Positions 45,532 to 55,775 of a DNA stretch of 64,000 nucleotides are shown here, one piece after another. Source of the stretch: CAVXSP01 sp963724645 (lineage in GTDB: Bacteria > Acidobacteriota > Vicinamibacteria > Vicinamibacterales > SCN-69-37); the NCBI GenBank assembly GCA_963724645.1, contig CAVRVJ010000010.1, positions 186,001 through 250,000 of the forward strand, written 5' to 3'. The position numbers and the translations under genes are program-made. The stretch's first letter is position 1; each line of letters starts with the position of its first letter. The notes below the pieces were generated by a model, which searched no databases, had not been told where the DNA came from, and was given only the letters and a program-made list of their open reading frames with translations.

Positions 45532-45632
45532 GACACCCCGCTTGCCGGCGTCCGGCACCGGCCGGCGCAGGAAAGTATACGCGCGCTCCCGGGGAGCCGG
45601 CCAAGAAGACCGAGAACCAGACGCGGACTCCG

Positions 45633-47726
45633 TTATTTCTTCACCGGTGATCGCCGACGCAGGACGGCCGCCAGGTTGGTACGTGCGTCTGCCGAGTCGG
45701 GCTGAATCGTCAGCGCCGCGTGAAAGTGCCGTATGGCCTCGTCGGTTTGTCCGCGCCGAACGAGGACAACGCCGAGATTGTTGTGAGCATCGACTGAGCG
45801 CGGATCGTATTGGAGCGCGGCGGTGTACTCCACGATCGCGTCTTCCAACCGGCCGGCGGCGAGGAGGAGATCGCCAAGATCGCAATGCGCCTCAGCGAAC
45901 TCCGGCTTGAGTTTGATCGCGATGCGAAAATGGGCTTCGGCGTCCTGGGCGTGGCCGAGATTCATCAGTGCGTTACCGAGCCCAGTGTGGGCCATGACTG
46001 AATCGGGCGTCAGGCGAAGCACATCACGATAGTGCCCGACCGCCGCTTCATCCTGCCCTTTCGCCTCGAGCACACCCGCAAGCTTGTAGTGAGCATCGGC
46101 GAAATCGTTCTTCAGCTGGAGAGCACGTTCGAACTCGATCTTGGCATCGTCCAGTTGTCCAAGAGAAGCCAGCGCCGAGCCCAGGCTGTTGTGCAGGAGT
46201 GGATCGCCCGGATTGAACCGAAGCGCCAATGCACACGGCGCGATCGCGGCGTCCATGCGACGAAGGTTCACCAGGATGTGGCAGAGATTGCTCTGAGCGG
46301 CCGGATACACCGCCTTCAGCCGCAACGCTTCCTGGACATGCAGAAGCGCCTCCTTGTTGTCGCCGCGGTTGAGCAGGATCGCGCCGAGGTTGTTCTGAGC
46401 CATCCAGGCCGACGGATTGGCTTTGAGCGTGCCGCGATAGAGGGTCTCGTCACCGGCATAGAGATGGCTCTGCCGCCAGGTTCCTGTGGCGAGAAGAAGA
46501 AGCAGGACGCTCGCGGCAGAAACGGCGATACGCCTGTCTTTCAGGCGATCGAGTGCCGCAGCCACGCCGGCCGCCACGACGAGCACGGCGATGTACTGGT
46601 AGTGATCCGCGACGAGCGAATACTTCATGAAATAGACGTCGGTGAAACCCATGACCGGAACCAGAGCGAAACAGAAGAACAGCCATGCCGCAAATGCCGC
46701 CCGGCCGACCGGACGGCGCCGCTGGTTCCACAAGAACGCGGTGGTGCCCACGGCGGCTGCAAGCGGCAGCCACCATTGAAAGGCATCGACGCGTATCTGC
46801 CATTGGGGATACACGAAGGCCAGGTTGATGGGCAGCAGCGCCTTGTGAAGATAGAACCAGACAATCGCCCCCGCGCCGAGGAGTCGTTCCAACGCCGACG
46901 CTTGACGAATGGGCTCCACCAGCTTGTCGGCCTGGAACCAGATATTCACCAAGGTCAGCGCGACCGCCACGCCCCAGAACGGCAAACTGCGCCACAGATC
47001 ACGCGACGTGAGTGTTCCATGGCGCCACCATGCGATCAGAAGCAGCAGGCCCGGAAGGACAGCGACCGAACCCTTGCTCAACATGGCGAGCATGAACGCC
47101 GAGAAGCTCAACCAATACCAAGGACCGATGGGTTCCCCGCGGGTGGTTGTGGTGCGGCCGGCTCGGGATCGAGTCCGCCGAGGCGTCTGCAACGCTGGTG
47201 ACCGAGACCGAGCGCCGACGGCATGTTCTCGCTCTTGGGCGCCCTCGGAGTCGGCGCCCGCGAACCAGAAGATCGACAGCAGAAGAAACGTCATCGACAG
47301 GGTGTTCTTGCGTTGTGCGATCCAGGCAACCGACTCGACGTTGACCGGGTGGAGGGCGAAGATCAGGGCACCGAGAAACGCGCCGGGGATCGCCAGCCGC
47401 CGAAGAATCGCCCACAACAGAAACGCACTGGCGACGTGGAGGGCGAGGTTCGCCACGTGATAGCCGACCGGGTTCGTGCCCCACAGCCGCCATTCCACCC
47501 AGAAGGAACTGTTCGTCATCGGCCAATAGTCGACCGCCTGTGTCGTGAGCCACATGCGGTACAGGCCGTCGCCCGCCTTCACCAGCGGGCTGTTGGTCAC
47601 CAGCGAAACGTCGTCAAAAAGGAATTGGCCCGCCAACGACGGCCAATATGCCGCGAGCGATCCGCCGACCAGCAGCAACGCGGCAAGAAAGTGCCGGCGA
47701 CGATTCATCGAGGGGATGGGGGTCAT
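45633..47726 (-). CDS. TMTC-like membrane protein with TPR repeats
   Basis: This 697-residue protein has a GT-C-like membrane half (about residues 10-440, with FDDVSLVTNSPLV near the N-terminus, the acidic motif of the first lumenal loop, and LIFALHPVNVESVAWIAQRK). The second half has about seven tetratricopeptide repeats (AWMAQNNLGAILLNRGDNKE, DAHYKLAGVLEAKGQDEAA and so on). Eukaryotic TMTC proteins are O-mannosyltransferases; bacterial homologues are probably glycosyltransferases of envelope proteins, not proven. The region at about 165-200 is low-complexity and Arg-rich. A start six codons later is equally likely. Confidence 0.87.
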   Translation of the reverse strand: MTPIPSMNRRRHFLAALLLVGGSLAAYWPSLAGQFLFDDVSLVTNSPLVKAGDGLYRMWLTTQAVDYWPMTNSSFWVEWRLWGTNPVGYHVANLALHVASAFLLWAILRRLAIPGAFLGALIFALHPVNVESVAWIAQRKNTLSMTFLLLSIFWFAGADSEGAQEREHAVGARSRSPALQTPRRTRSRAGRTTTTRGEPIGPWYWLSFSAFMLAMLSKGSVAVLPGLLLLIAWWRHGTLTSRDLWRSLPFWGVAVALTLVNIWFQADKLVEPIRQASALERLLGAGAIVWFYLHKALLPINLAFVYPQWQIRVDAFQWWLPLAAAVGTTAFLWNQRRRPVGRAAFAAWLFFCFALVPVMGFTDVYFMKYSLVADHYQYIAVLVVAAGVAAALDRLKDRRIAVSAASVLLLLLATGTWRQSHLYAGDETLYRGTLKANPSAWMAQNNLGAILLNRGDNKEALLHVQEALRLKAVYPAAQSNLCHILVNLRRMDAAIAPCALALRFNPGDPLLHNSLGSALASLGQLDDAKIEFERALQLKNDFADAHYKLAGVLEAKGQDEAAVGHYRDVLRLTPDSVMAHTGLGNALMNLGHAQDAEAHFRIAIKLKPEFAEAHCDLGDLLLAAGRLEDAIVEYTAALQYDPRSVDAHNNLGVVLVRRGQTDEAIRHFHAALTIQPDSADARTNLAAVLRRRSPVKK

Positions 47727-47821
47727 CGTAACAGACGCTGCGCCGCTCGCTGCGCTGAGGGGTGCGTCAGCGCCCTGGCCGTGTCTGTCTCGGAAGTTAT
47801 GTCACGTGGCAACCCCAGCTG

Positions 47822-47862
47822 ATCTGGACTCCATCTGGACTCTATCTGGACTAATCTGGACT
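47822..47862 (+). repeat. Tandem ATCTGGACT repeat
   Basis: Four copies of ATCTGGACT start at 47822, 47833, 47844 and 47854, with one- or two-base spacers. They lie in the 248-bp divergent gap between the TMTC-like gene and the methyltransferase gene. No other feature is seen in that gap. Confidence 0.8.
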
Positions 47863-47974
47863 ATCGACGGCGTCAGGGATCGCCCTTGCCATTGGAATCG
47901 TAGTCTTGAGCGGATTTGACGGTCCCCGTCCGATACCATCGACGGATGGATCCCCGTACGTAAAGACTCGGATC

Positions 47975-48672
47975 GTGCCACGGAACAGTAATCTCTGGCG
48001 TTCACCGGCGCACGCGCTTGAATATCTGGCGCGAGCGGACCAGATCCCCACCGAACGGAAGGCGAGGCGGCGCTGCTCGAATATCTGCCCCGGCAGGTCG
48101 ATCGGGTCCTCGACCTGGGGACTGGCGATGGCCGCCTGCTCGCGCTGATCCGGTTGGCGCGGCCGACGGCGAGGGCGATCGGCCTCGATTTCTCACCGAC
48201 GATGATGAGCCGACTGACGCGACGCTTCAAAGCTGACCAGTACGTCGAAATCGTGACTCACAACCTTGAACGACAGCTTCCTCCCACGTTGGGCACCTTC
48301 GATGTCATCGTGTCGAGCTTTGCGATTCACCATCTGCCGCACCGGCGCAAGCGTGCGCTGTACCAAGAAGTCCACGGCAGACTCTCGCCGAACGGCGTCT
48401 TTTGCAACCTCGAGCACGTCGCATCGCCGACACGCCGACTGCATCAACAGTTCCTCGAGATCTTGGACGTTCCCGAGGATCGCGAAGACCCATCCAACAA
48501 GCTGCTTGACGTGGAGACGCAGTTGAAATGGTTGCGAGCGATCGGCTTCGTCGATGTCGATTGCCACTGGAAATGGCGCGAGCTCGCACTTCTGGGCGGC
48601 CGAAAACCGTCCGGCCCCAGCAATCAATCATTGCGCACCCGGTCCAAGCTCGCGTCAATCGCGGCGCGGTAG
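47975..48672 (+). CDS. Class I SAM-dependent methyltransferase (frameshift near N-terminus)
   Basis: Motif I VLDLGTGDGRLLALI, the acidic loop IGLDFSPTMM, motif IV FDVIVSSFAIHHL and a post-motif GRLSPNGVFCNLEHV identify the SAM fold. The start is taken at GTG 47975, giving PRNSNLWRSPAHALEYLARA as in close relatives. At about 48049 one C is missing from a C-run; adding it joins IPH-RTEGEAALLEYLP. The small-molecule substrate is unknown. The C-terminus overlaps the convergent thioredoxin gene by 49 bp, so the last 20 residues may be extra. Confidence 0.87.
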
Positions 48673-49091
48673 TCGGCCTGGGACCGAATACCCTGGAGGG
48701 CCTGCCTCACTTCCTTCGACATGCCATCGAGCACCAGAACGGTCCCGGTCTCCCCTTCATACACGTCGAACACAGGCTCCAAGCCGAGCTGCTTTGCTCG
48801 GGTTCGACTTGCTTCAGTTGTTTCGTGATCAGTGAAATCAAATATCACGAATCTGACTTTGCCGGTATAGGCGCTCTGCACCGTCGCCCATGCGCCTTTC
48901 GTCGCCATGCAGATGGGACACCACCGCGAGTGGAGCTTGATGACGTACGGCTGCCTGCTGGTCGGCGGATCGGCGTCGGAGATCGCCGGCACGCGGGGCG
49001 CGGAGTTCGTCATCGTCAAGAACGCGCCCGCGCCAATTACGAAAGCGACCACGCCGACGGCAGACAGGACCCACCTCGACCGCACGGCCAT
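48624..49091 (-). CDS. Membrane-anchored thioredoxin-fold protein
   Basis: An N-terminal helix (WVLSAVGVVAFVIGAGAFL) anchors a 120-residue thioredoxin-like domain facing the periplasm. The redox motif is WCPIC (KLHSRWCPICMATKGAW), with FDFTDHETT and a late VLVLDG in the cis-Pro region. CPIC is atypical but keeps both cysteines. It could reduce or supply electrons to envelope proteins. It overlaps the end of the methyltransferase gene. Confidence 0.88.
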   Translation of the reverse strand: MAVRSRWVLSAVGVVAFVIGAGAFLTMTNSAPRVPAISDADPPTSRQPYVIKLHSRWCPICMATKGAWATVQSAYTGKVRFVIFDFTDHETTEASRTRAKQLGLEPVFDVYEGETGTVLVLDGMSKEVRQALQGIRSQADYRAAIDASLDRVRND

Positions 49092-49220
49092 CAGTGTACG
49101 TCACGCAAGACCAATGGTCAGGCGGCTCTTGTCGTTTCCGAATCCTGCCACCATGGCCGAGGCCGCCGGAGCGCCGTGTCGGACGGCGCGCTGTCATGGA
49201 AATGCCGTGACGGCTGCCTC

Positions 49221-49535
49221 TCATTTCGCTCGTACGGCGAGCGTGCTGGCGAGAGCGCCGGTAGAGATCCCCACCAACGCGCCCAGCACCACCACGAAGG
49301 CGCGGTCAGAGGCCCAGTCGTCCAGGTGCGCGAAAAACGCCGCGACGAGCAGGCCCATCATGAAGCCCCACGCGGCGGCCTGATAGGGTCGTCCTTGGCC
49401 CCAGTCACGGCGGGCGACGACGCCGCTATAGACGAGAAACCCACCGGCGAGCCAGTCGTGAAACGGCAGATCGGTCCACAGCAGATCTGCCATGTCCGCG
49501 AAGTTTTCGGTGGGCTCCTCTGAAGTCCAGTGCAT
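49221..49535 (-). CDS. Three-helix membrane protein, unknown
   Basis: This 104-residue protein starts MHWTSEEPTENFADMADLLW with an AAGGGGA ribosome site upstream. Three hydrophobic segments follow (FLVYSGVVARR, GFMMGLLVAAFFAHL, AFVVVLGALVGISTGALAST). A longer frame to 49706 lies within the divergent gene's leader. No known family. It is 82 bp from the divergent VWFA-related gene. Confidence 0.65.
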   Translation of the reverse strand: MHWTSEEPTENFADMADLLWTDLPFHDWLAGGFLVYSGVVARRDWGQGRPYQAAAWGFMMGLLVAAFFAHLDDWASDRAFVVVLGALVGISTGALASTLAVRAK

Positions 49536-49617
49536 AAAGATCCCCTTGACCACGTAGCTTACCGAGGCGTCGCCTGTCAGCTGCCACCCTGCCTCATCGC
49601 CTCCGAGGAGATATGCC

Positions 49618-50576
49618 ATGAAACGCCTCTCTATCACGGCCTCGGCCGTCGTGTGCCTCGGCGCCGCCGCGCTCTTCGCCAGATCCGAAACGCAGACGCG
49701 GACCATCTACATCAGCGCCGTCGATCACAAGGGCGCGCCGGTCGCGGACCTCAGGGCGGGCGACGTCGTCGTGACTGAGGAAGGTCAGCCGCAGGGACCG
49801 GTCACTGTCGAGCACGCCACCGCGCCGATGCGCATCGCGGTCATCGTCGACGATCGCGGGCTCGGCGTCCCGGAAGTGCGGGCCGGCTTGTCCGCCTTTG
49901 TGGAGGCGCTGCGTGGCCACGCCGAAGTGGCCGTGTTCTCCGCCGTGCGCCCGGAGGCCACGGTCGTCGACTACACCGCCGATACGCAGACGCTCTTGGA
50001 GGGGATCCAACACCTCCTGCCGATGCAGACGGGCGGCCGGGGGCTGAGCACCCTGACCCTCGAACTGGCGCAACAGTACCAGAAGCACAGCACGGCGCGT
50101 CCGGTCATGGTGGTCGTGACGATCGACGAGAGGTGCAACGATTGTCCTTCATGGGCGCCTCGCGAGGCGCAGCGTCGACTAATGCGGCTGGCCAATCGAC
50201 GGCCCCTGCAGCGTGCCCAGCTGGCGGAGCGAACAGGTCCTCCCGGATTGGGTTCAACGCGGCCTGGCAGCAGGCGGTGGAGCAGGTGCAGCGCAGTCGC
50301 GTGACCTTCTTCGCGATCGCCTCCCGGCATGCGGTACCGGCGGACCATAACCCCGTCATTGACGCGAGCGCGGAAGTCTCCGGGGGCCGCGTCGATCCCG
50401 TGCTGACCGATTCCGGCATCCCAACGGCGCTGACGCGAATTGCGGGTGATCTGCTTGGCCAGTACGCCGTGACCTACCAGGCGGGAGCGGCCCCATCGAG
50501 CGGGTCGCGTCTGCGGGTCGACGTCAAACGGCCTGGCGTGATCGTTCGCGCACCGGAGCGCGTGGGCATGCGCTGA
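49618..50576 (+). CDS. VWFA-related Acidobacterial domain protein, short (frameshifted)
   Basis: A signal peptide (RLSITASAVVCLGAAALFA) precedes a VWA-like fold: TIYISAVDHKGAPVADLRAG (the usual SVTVTDKKG-type opening), RIAVIVDDRG (MIDAS-like DxD region), AVFSAVRPEATVV and, in the second frame, TRIAGDLLGQYAVTYQ. The frame changes at about 50129 after TIDE, where one G is missing. About 319 residues in all. GAGGAGATAT precedes the ATG. Such proteins are abundant in Acidobacteria, exported, and of unknown role. Confidence 0.83.
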
Positions 50577-50743
50577 CACTGGGCCGCATCGTTCGATTCG
50601 GACTCGACCAGCAGGGCGACCAGATCCGACACATCGAATACCGTCGGGGTGATTCGCTACTCAGGCGTAGAATCAGTCAGCCCATGCCGTGACATTCCTG
50701 GTTTGAGGTGTACACTCCAAGCGCCAGCGCCAGACAGGCCTCA

Positions 50744-52726
50744 ATGCTCCGTCAACTTGGTTTTGCCAGTTGTCTGCTCGTTGTTCTTCTGGCGAGCCTT
50801 CCCGCCGCCCATCCTCAGGATCAGCAGCCGCCCGTGTTCCGCGGTGGAGTCAACGTCGTCTACGTGGACGTCTACCCGCGCCGCGACGGCCATCTTGTGG
50901 AAGGGCTCCACGCCGAGGACTTCCAGGTCTTTGAAGATGGCAAGCCCCAGGCGATCGAAGGGTTCGAGTTCATCCGAACGGCGCCAAATGCGCCGGATGC
51001 CGAGCGGCGCGACCCAGCCTCCAAACGCGAAGGCGACGAAGCAGCGGCCGATCCTCACAACCGCGTGATCGTGTTCTATCTCGATCTTATTCATATGACG
51101 TTCGGCAACGCCGGCGGCATCCGGGGGCCGATCACCGAGTTCCTCGGCCGGACGATTGGCCCGACCGATCTGTTTGGCGTCGTCACGCCTTACGAGCCGG
51201 ATCCGGTGAGTCAGCTCGTGTTCGTCCGTCGCACCAATACCTTCGAGTCGGATATCGCGCGCTGGTCTCAGGAATGGGCGGCTGTCACTCGGCCAACGCC
51301 AACGGAATTCCAGCTGAGCACCTGTCCGATGTGGATGGAAAACCCAAAACAGGCAATGGCGATCGCCGACGAGTTGGTTCGGCTGTCGCGTGAGGAGTCA
51401 ATGGCGAGGAGCCTGGACGATCTCATGCGGTACCTCGGCCGGGTCCGGGACGAGCGAAAGAATGTCGTGCTGATCAGCGAAGGCTGGGTCCCGCATGCGC
51501 GCCCGCTCATCGATGTGACGCCAGCTATCAAGCCGGTGGCGGCGCCGCGGCTGGGTCCTACGCCCGGGACGGGCCGCCTCGGCATGGGTGCCCCACAGCC
51601 GGGCACGGCTGACCACGATTGGTGCAATCAACAGATTGGTCAATTGGCGTCCATCAATTTCGAGGAGCGCCTCAAGGAGTTGCTGCGCCTCGCCAACCAG
51701 GCGAACGTGTCGTTCTATCCCATGGACGTGGGCGGCCTGAGGGTCGCGAATCCCATGCGCGGAACGGTCCCGACCCTCCGGATGCTCGCGGAGAACACCG
51801 ATGGCGTCGCGGTCGTGGGCATGAACGACCTCAACGCAGGATTCCGGCGCATTGCCGACGATCTCACCGGCTACTACCTGCTCGGCTACTCCTCCACCAA
51901 TCCCGCGCTCGACGGGAAGTACCGGCAAATCACCGTCAAGCTCAAAGAGCCAGGCGTGTCCGTCACCGCGCGGCGCGGCTATGTGGCGCCAACCGTAGAG
52001 GCGCGCAAGGCCGCGGTGAGCAGCGCGGCCACAGCGGGTGTGGTGCCGCCGCGTATCGCCGAGGAGCTGGCCCGGCTCTCTCGCCTGCGAGTCGATACTG
52101 ACCTCTTCAGCTACGGCACGAGAACGCCGAGCGGTTTGGATCTCGTGGTCGAGGTCGCCAGCAGCCTCGCGGGGCGGTCCGAGTGGCAGAGCGGCGCCGA
52201 GGCCCACGCGACGATTGCGTCGGCCGGGGCGCCGATCACGGCGACCGGGAAGATCGACGCCGGCGCGCGCGGGGTGCTGTTACACGTGCCGTTGGCTGCC
52301 ACCGATCGTGGCCCATGGCGGGTCAGTCTGCGCGCCTCGAGCGGCTCGAACGTGCTCGATGGCCAGATCGAGATCGAAGACCGTCTGAACGCCGCGCCGC
52401 TCCTCGGCGAGCCGATCGCCTATCGCGGCACGGCCTCGGCGCGGATTCCGGCTCGTCCGGTGGCTGACTTTCAGTTCCGCCGCACCGAGCGGATGCACGT
52501 CGAGTGGCCCGTGCTCACGCCGCTGGACCAGCGCGTCGCCCGCGTGCTCGATCGCCGCGGCCAGCCGATCGCCTTGAATGTCGCCCTATCTGACGCCAAT
52601 CCCACTGCACTTGTCGCCGATTTCTTGCTCGCCCCGCTGGCCGAAGGCGACTATCTGGTCGAGCTCGTCGTGGGCGCCAGCGGGAAGACCGAGCAACGTG
52701 TCGTGGCGTTTCGAGTCGTGAGGTGA
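50744..52726 (+). CDS. VWFA-related Acidobacterial domain protein, long
   Basis: This 660-residue exported protein has a signal peptide (LRQLGFASCLLVVLLASLP), the family opening VVYVDVYPRRDGHLVEGLHA and DFQVFEDGKPQAIEGFEF, the VWA core (RVIVFYLDLIHMTFGN, KNVVLISEGW), and FRRIADDLTGYYLLGYSST. The C-terminal 250 residues form beta-rich domains, as in other long members. A GTG twelve codons upstream is possible but breaks the signal peptide. It follows the short paralogue in the same direction, separated by 167 bp, so a duplication is likely. Confidence 0.92.
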   Translation: MLRQLGFASCLLVVLLASLPAAHPQDQQPPVFRGGVNVVYVDVYPRRDGHLVEGLHAEDFQVFEDGKPQAIEGFEFIRTAPNAPDAERRDPASKREGDEAAADPHNRVIVFYLDLIHMTFGNAGGIRGPITEFLGRTIGPTDLFGVVTPYEPDPVSQLVFVRRTNTFESDIARWSQEWAAVTRPTPTEFQLSTCPMWMENPKQAMAIADELVRLSREESMARSLDDLMRYLGRVRDERKNVVLISEGWVPHARPLIDVTPAIKPVAAPRLGPTPGTGRLGMGAPQPGTADHDWCNQQIGQLASINFEERLKELLRLANQANVSFYPMDVGGLRVANPMRGTVPTLRMLAENTDGVAVVGMNDLNAGFRRIADDLTGYYLLGYSSTNPALDGKYRQITVKLKEPGVSVTARRGYVAPTVEARKAAVSSAATAGVVPPRIAEELARLSRLRVDTDLFSYGTRTPSGLDLVVEVASSLAGRSEWQSGAEAHATIASAGAPITATGKIDAGARGVLLHVPLAATDRGPWRVSLRASSGSNVLDGQIEIEDRLNAAPLLGEPIAYRGTASARIPARPVADFQFRRTERMHVEWPVLTPLDQRVARVLDRRGQPIALNVALSDANPTALVADFLLAPLAEGDYLVELVVGASGKTEQRVVAFRVVR

Positions 52727-52866
52727 TAGGCATCGCGTCGTCCCGGAGTGAACGGCGGCCTCGGGTGACGTGACGCACGTGGGACCCGTCGTCCACGCGC
52801 GCGGGTCGGCAAGCCATGGTCAGATGCCGCGGCACTCGTGATCGAAGTGTCGTGCCGCACTTAGGA

Positions 52867-53342
52867 TTAGAGTCGCCACGTTCGGACGAACCGATCATCG
52901 AACATCGCTCGCACGTCCGGCACGCAGCGTTCGAACCGGGTCCGCCAGTGACCGAGCGTCTTGACGTAATGGAGCCGAAGATTCTCCACATCGACGATCG
53001 AGAAAGGCCAGGGCTCGAACATGCCACGGCAGACCTGGCCGAGCGGAGGCGCATACGCACCGGGAAAGATGTAGCGTGCGGTCCATGCATTGAACGGCGT
53101 CGGCGTGTTGCGGCCGATGAAATGCAACAGGCCTCGGCCATGGGCGCGATCGAGCACGCGATCGATACGCCCCCGAGAGCCGCATAGTGGCTGGGCCCGA
53201 CGTGCTCGAGCATGCCTATGGACACGAACACATCGCACGTCCCATCAATCGTTGCGCTCAGATGTTGCCTGCGGCCGGAAATACGTGAATCCCCGACTTC
53301 ATTTGCTCGAAAGCCCGACATGCCGAGGTTACATATAACGAC
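52867..53342 (-). pseudogene. Cyclopropane-fatty-acid synthase-like C-terminal remnant
   Basis: Two frames joined at about 53171 read DVFVSIGMLEHVGPSHYAAL, then DRAHGRGLLHFIGRNTPTPF, TARYIFPGAYAPPLGQVC and LHYVKTLGHWRTRFERC, the C-terminal third of CFA-synthase-type methyltransferases. The SAM motif I and N-terminal half are missing and the end stops at RTWRL, short of the usual tail. About 155 residues remain, truncated on both sides, so this is a gene relic. Confidence 0.75.
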
Positions 53343-53350
53343 GTCCATCG

Positions 53351-54403
53351 ATGTGCCTCGACGTTTGCGGCCACACGTCCCATCATTCAAGCTTGACGAC
53401 TTTCGCTCGGCGCGCTCGCCGGCCAGAAGGACGCATCCCGCTTCCCTCCCGCCGCGCCACATTCGCCGCGTGGCTGTTCGGGCTATTGGTCCTGGCGGCG
53501 GTCGTCGGCATTCTCGTGCATTTCAGCGAACTCACAGAGCTCGGTCGAGTCGTTCACCGGCTCCAGCCGATTTGGCTGGTGGCTGCGGTCGCGCTGCAGG
53601 CGACGACGTACGTCCTGGCCGCGACTGTGTGGCAGCTCGCGCTGGCTCGCGACGGTCACCAGATTCGCATTCGGGCGCTTGTTCCCATGGCACTCGCAAT
53701 GCTGTTCGCGAATCAGGCGTTTCCGAGCGGCGGCCTGTCCGGAAGCGCTGTGGTCATGCGCGCGCTTGAACGTCGACGCTTGGCGGCGAGCACCGTCATG
53801 GGGGCGTTGCTGGTGGGTCTCGTCACAACCTACGCGGCCTATCTGATCGCCGTCGTGCTCAGTCTGGTGCTGTTGCGCCTCACCCACTCGGCACACACGA
53901 AACTCCTCTTCATGGCGGCCGCGTTCGGCCTGATGGCGGTCGGTGTTCCGGCGCTGCTCGTCTGGTATCGACAATCCATCGCGCCAAGATTCCAGAAGCG
54001 GCTATCGCGCGTGCCTGGAATCGGCCCTCTGCTGGCGGCCCTCGGTCGAGCGCCGGCGAATCTGTTCAACGATCGCCCGCTGCTGATTCGCGCTGTCGCG
54101 GTTCAATTCGGTGAGATCCTCCTCGACGCGGCCACGCTGCAAGTCGTCCTCGTCGCCATCGGCGTCAGCGTGGCTCCCTGGAAGATATTTGGCAGCTTCG
54201 TCATGGCCTCCGCCATGTCGAGGGTCATCCCGGTGCCGCTGGGCCTTGGAACGTTCGAAGCGTCGCTCGTCGCGATGCTGAGGCTCGTTGGCGTCCCGCT
54301 TGAACCCGCCTTGACCGCCACGCTCGTGTTTCGTGGATTCTCGCTATGGCTGCCGATGCTGCCGGGATTGTGGTTCGCGCGCCGGGAACTGTGGCGCAAC
54401 TGA
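53351..54403 (+). CDS. UPF0104 / lysylphosphatidylglycerol-synthase-type membrane protein
   Basis: A 350-residue polytopic protein with about eight helices and the PF03706 hallmarks: FANQAFPSGGLSGSAVVMRAL (proline and glycine-rich loop) and SRVIPVPLGLGTFEASLVAML. The family covers flippase-like domains of MprF and proteins linked to lipid or glycan export. The first 30 residues are hydrophilic and the true start may be near TTFARRARRPEG. Function is not known here. Confidence 0.85.
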   Translation: MCLDVCGHTSHHSSLTTFARRARRPEGRIPLPSRRATFAAWLFGLLVLAAVVGILVHFSELTELGRVVHRLQPIWLVAAVALQATTYVLAATVWQLALARDGHQIRIRALVPMALAMLFANQAFPSGGLSGSAVVMRALERRRLAASTVMGALLVGLVTTYAAYLIAVVLSLVLLRLTHSAHTKLLFMAAAFGLMAVGVPALLVWYRQSIAPRFQKRLSRVPGIGPLLAALGRAPANLFNDRPLLIRAVAVQFGEILLDAATLQVVLVAIGVSVAPWKIFGSFVMASAMSRVIPVPLGLGTFEASLVAMLRLVGVPLEPALTATLVFRGFSLWLPMLPGLWFARRELWRN

Positions 54404-54461
54404 TCGTTTCGCGCGGCCGCGCCAGTTGTTTCAGTTTCTGTGGTTACAGGACACTAGAGAA

Positions 54462-55775
54462 GTGCCGTCGTCGAAGGAACAGGAACTGTTGAAGGTCGCG
54501 GGCCGGGAGGTCGCGATCTCGAATCCTGCGAAGGTGCTCTTCCCGCAGGCCGGCCACACCAAGCTCGATCTCGCGCGCTATTACCTCGCGGTTTCCCCTG
54601 GCGCCCTGCAAGGCGCGGGCGGACGTCCAAACGTGCTCGTCCGCTACCCGAACGGCGTCGGCGGCGAATTCTTCTATCAGAAGCGCGCGCCGGACTCGCG
54701 GCCCGAGTGGATAGAAGTCGTCTCGCTCAGTTTTCCGTCCGGCCGAACGGCGGAGGAAGTCGTGCCGCGCGACGCCGCGGCGCTGGCGTGGATGGCGAAC
54801 CTCGCGTGCCTCGAGCTCCATCCGCATCCGGTTCGCGCCGAGGATCTCGATCATCCCGACGAACTGCGCGTCGATCTCGACCCGGTGCCCGGCATCGAAT
54901 GGAGTCAGATTCGAGCCGTCGCCGGAGTGGTCCGCGAGGCGCTCGAAGGATCTCGGGCTCGTCGGCTGGCCGAAAACATCGGGCTCGCGCGGTATGCACA
55001 TCTACGTGCGCATCGAGCAGCGATGGACCTTCAGCCAGGTGCGGCGCGCCGCGTTGGCCTTCGCGCGTGACGTCGAAAGACGGGCGCCGTCGCTGGCCAC
55101 GAGCAAGTGGTGGAAGGAAGAACGCCACGGCGTGTTTCTCGATTACAACCAGAACGCCAAGGACCGGACAATCGCGAGCGCGTATTCCGTTCGTGCCACT
55201 CCTGACGCGCGGGTCTCGGCGCCGCTCGACTGGGACGAGATCGAGGCCTGCGATCCGCGCGACTTCACGCTGGCGACCATGCCGGCGCGGTTCGAGAAGG
55301 TGGGCGATCGCCATGCGGACATGGATCGGCATGCGTGCTCGCTGGAACGGCTGCTCGAGCGGTCGGCCGAGCAGGAGCGCGCGGGCCAGGGTGATGCCCC
55401 GTGGCCGCCGCATTACCGGAAGCAGCCAGGCGAGCAGCCCCGGGTGGCACCCTCGAAGCGTCGAGTCGCGAAACATCCGCTGATCGAGATCGGCCGGGCA
55501 AAAGACAAGCCGAACGCGCTGGCAGGCCTTGAGCGGTGGAAGGCCCGACATCCAGAGGCCGCGTCGCATCTCGAAGCGGCCGACGTGCTCGTGGACGCGA
55601 TGCGCGGGCGCTTCCGCACGTGGACGAGAATCCGCGTGAACCTGCAGCACGTGCCCGAAGCCATCGGCCAGGACAGGAGGCGCTCGACCCTGACGATCAG
55701 CCGAACGACTGGGCCGGCTTCAACGAGGAGGAGTGGAAACGCCGAAGACCTTCTCGAGCTCGTAAGGCGCCGTAA
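54462..55775 (+). CDS. LigD-type primase-polymerase domain protein (two frameshifts)
   Basis: In bacterial end joining the LigD polymerase domain adds nucleotides at broken ends. Landmarks are ISNPAKVLFPQAGHTK, PNVLVRYPNGVGGEFFYQKR, the metal motif in DELRVDLDPVPG, SRGMHIYVRIEQ and LDYNQNAKDRTIASAYSVR. Indels at about 54946 (extra A) and about 55665 break it; the corrected end reads PNDWAGFNEEEWKRR with stop 55775. The start is GTG 54462. The stop overlaps the convergent ligase gene by 56 bp. No Ku gene is in the window. Confidence 0.88.

Noticed and set aside
47822..47862. CRISPR array at the tandem repeat
   Set aside because: Units are 9 bp with spacers of one or two bases, and no cas gene is near.
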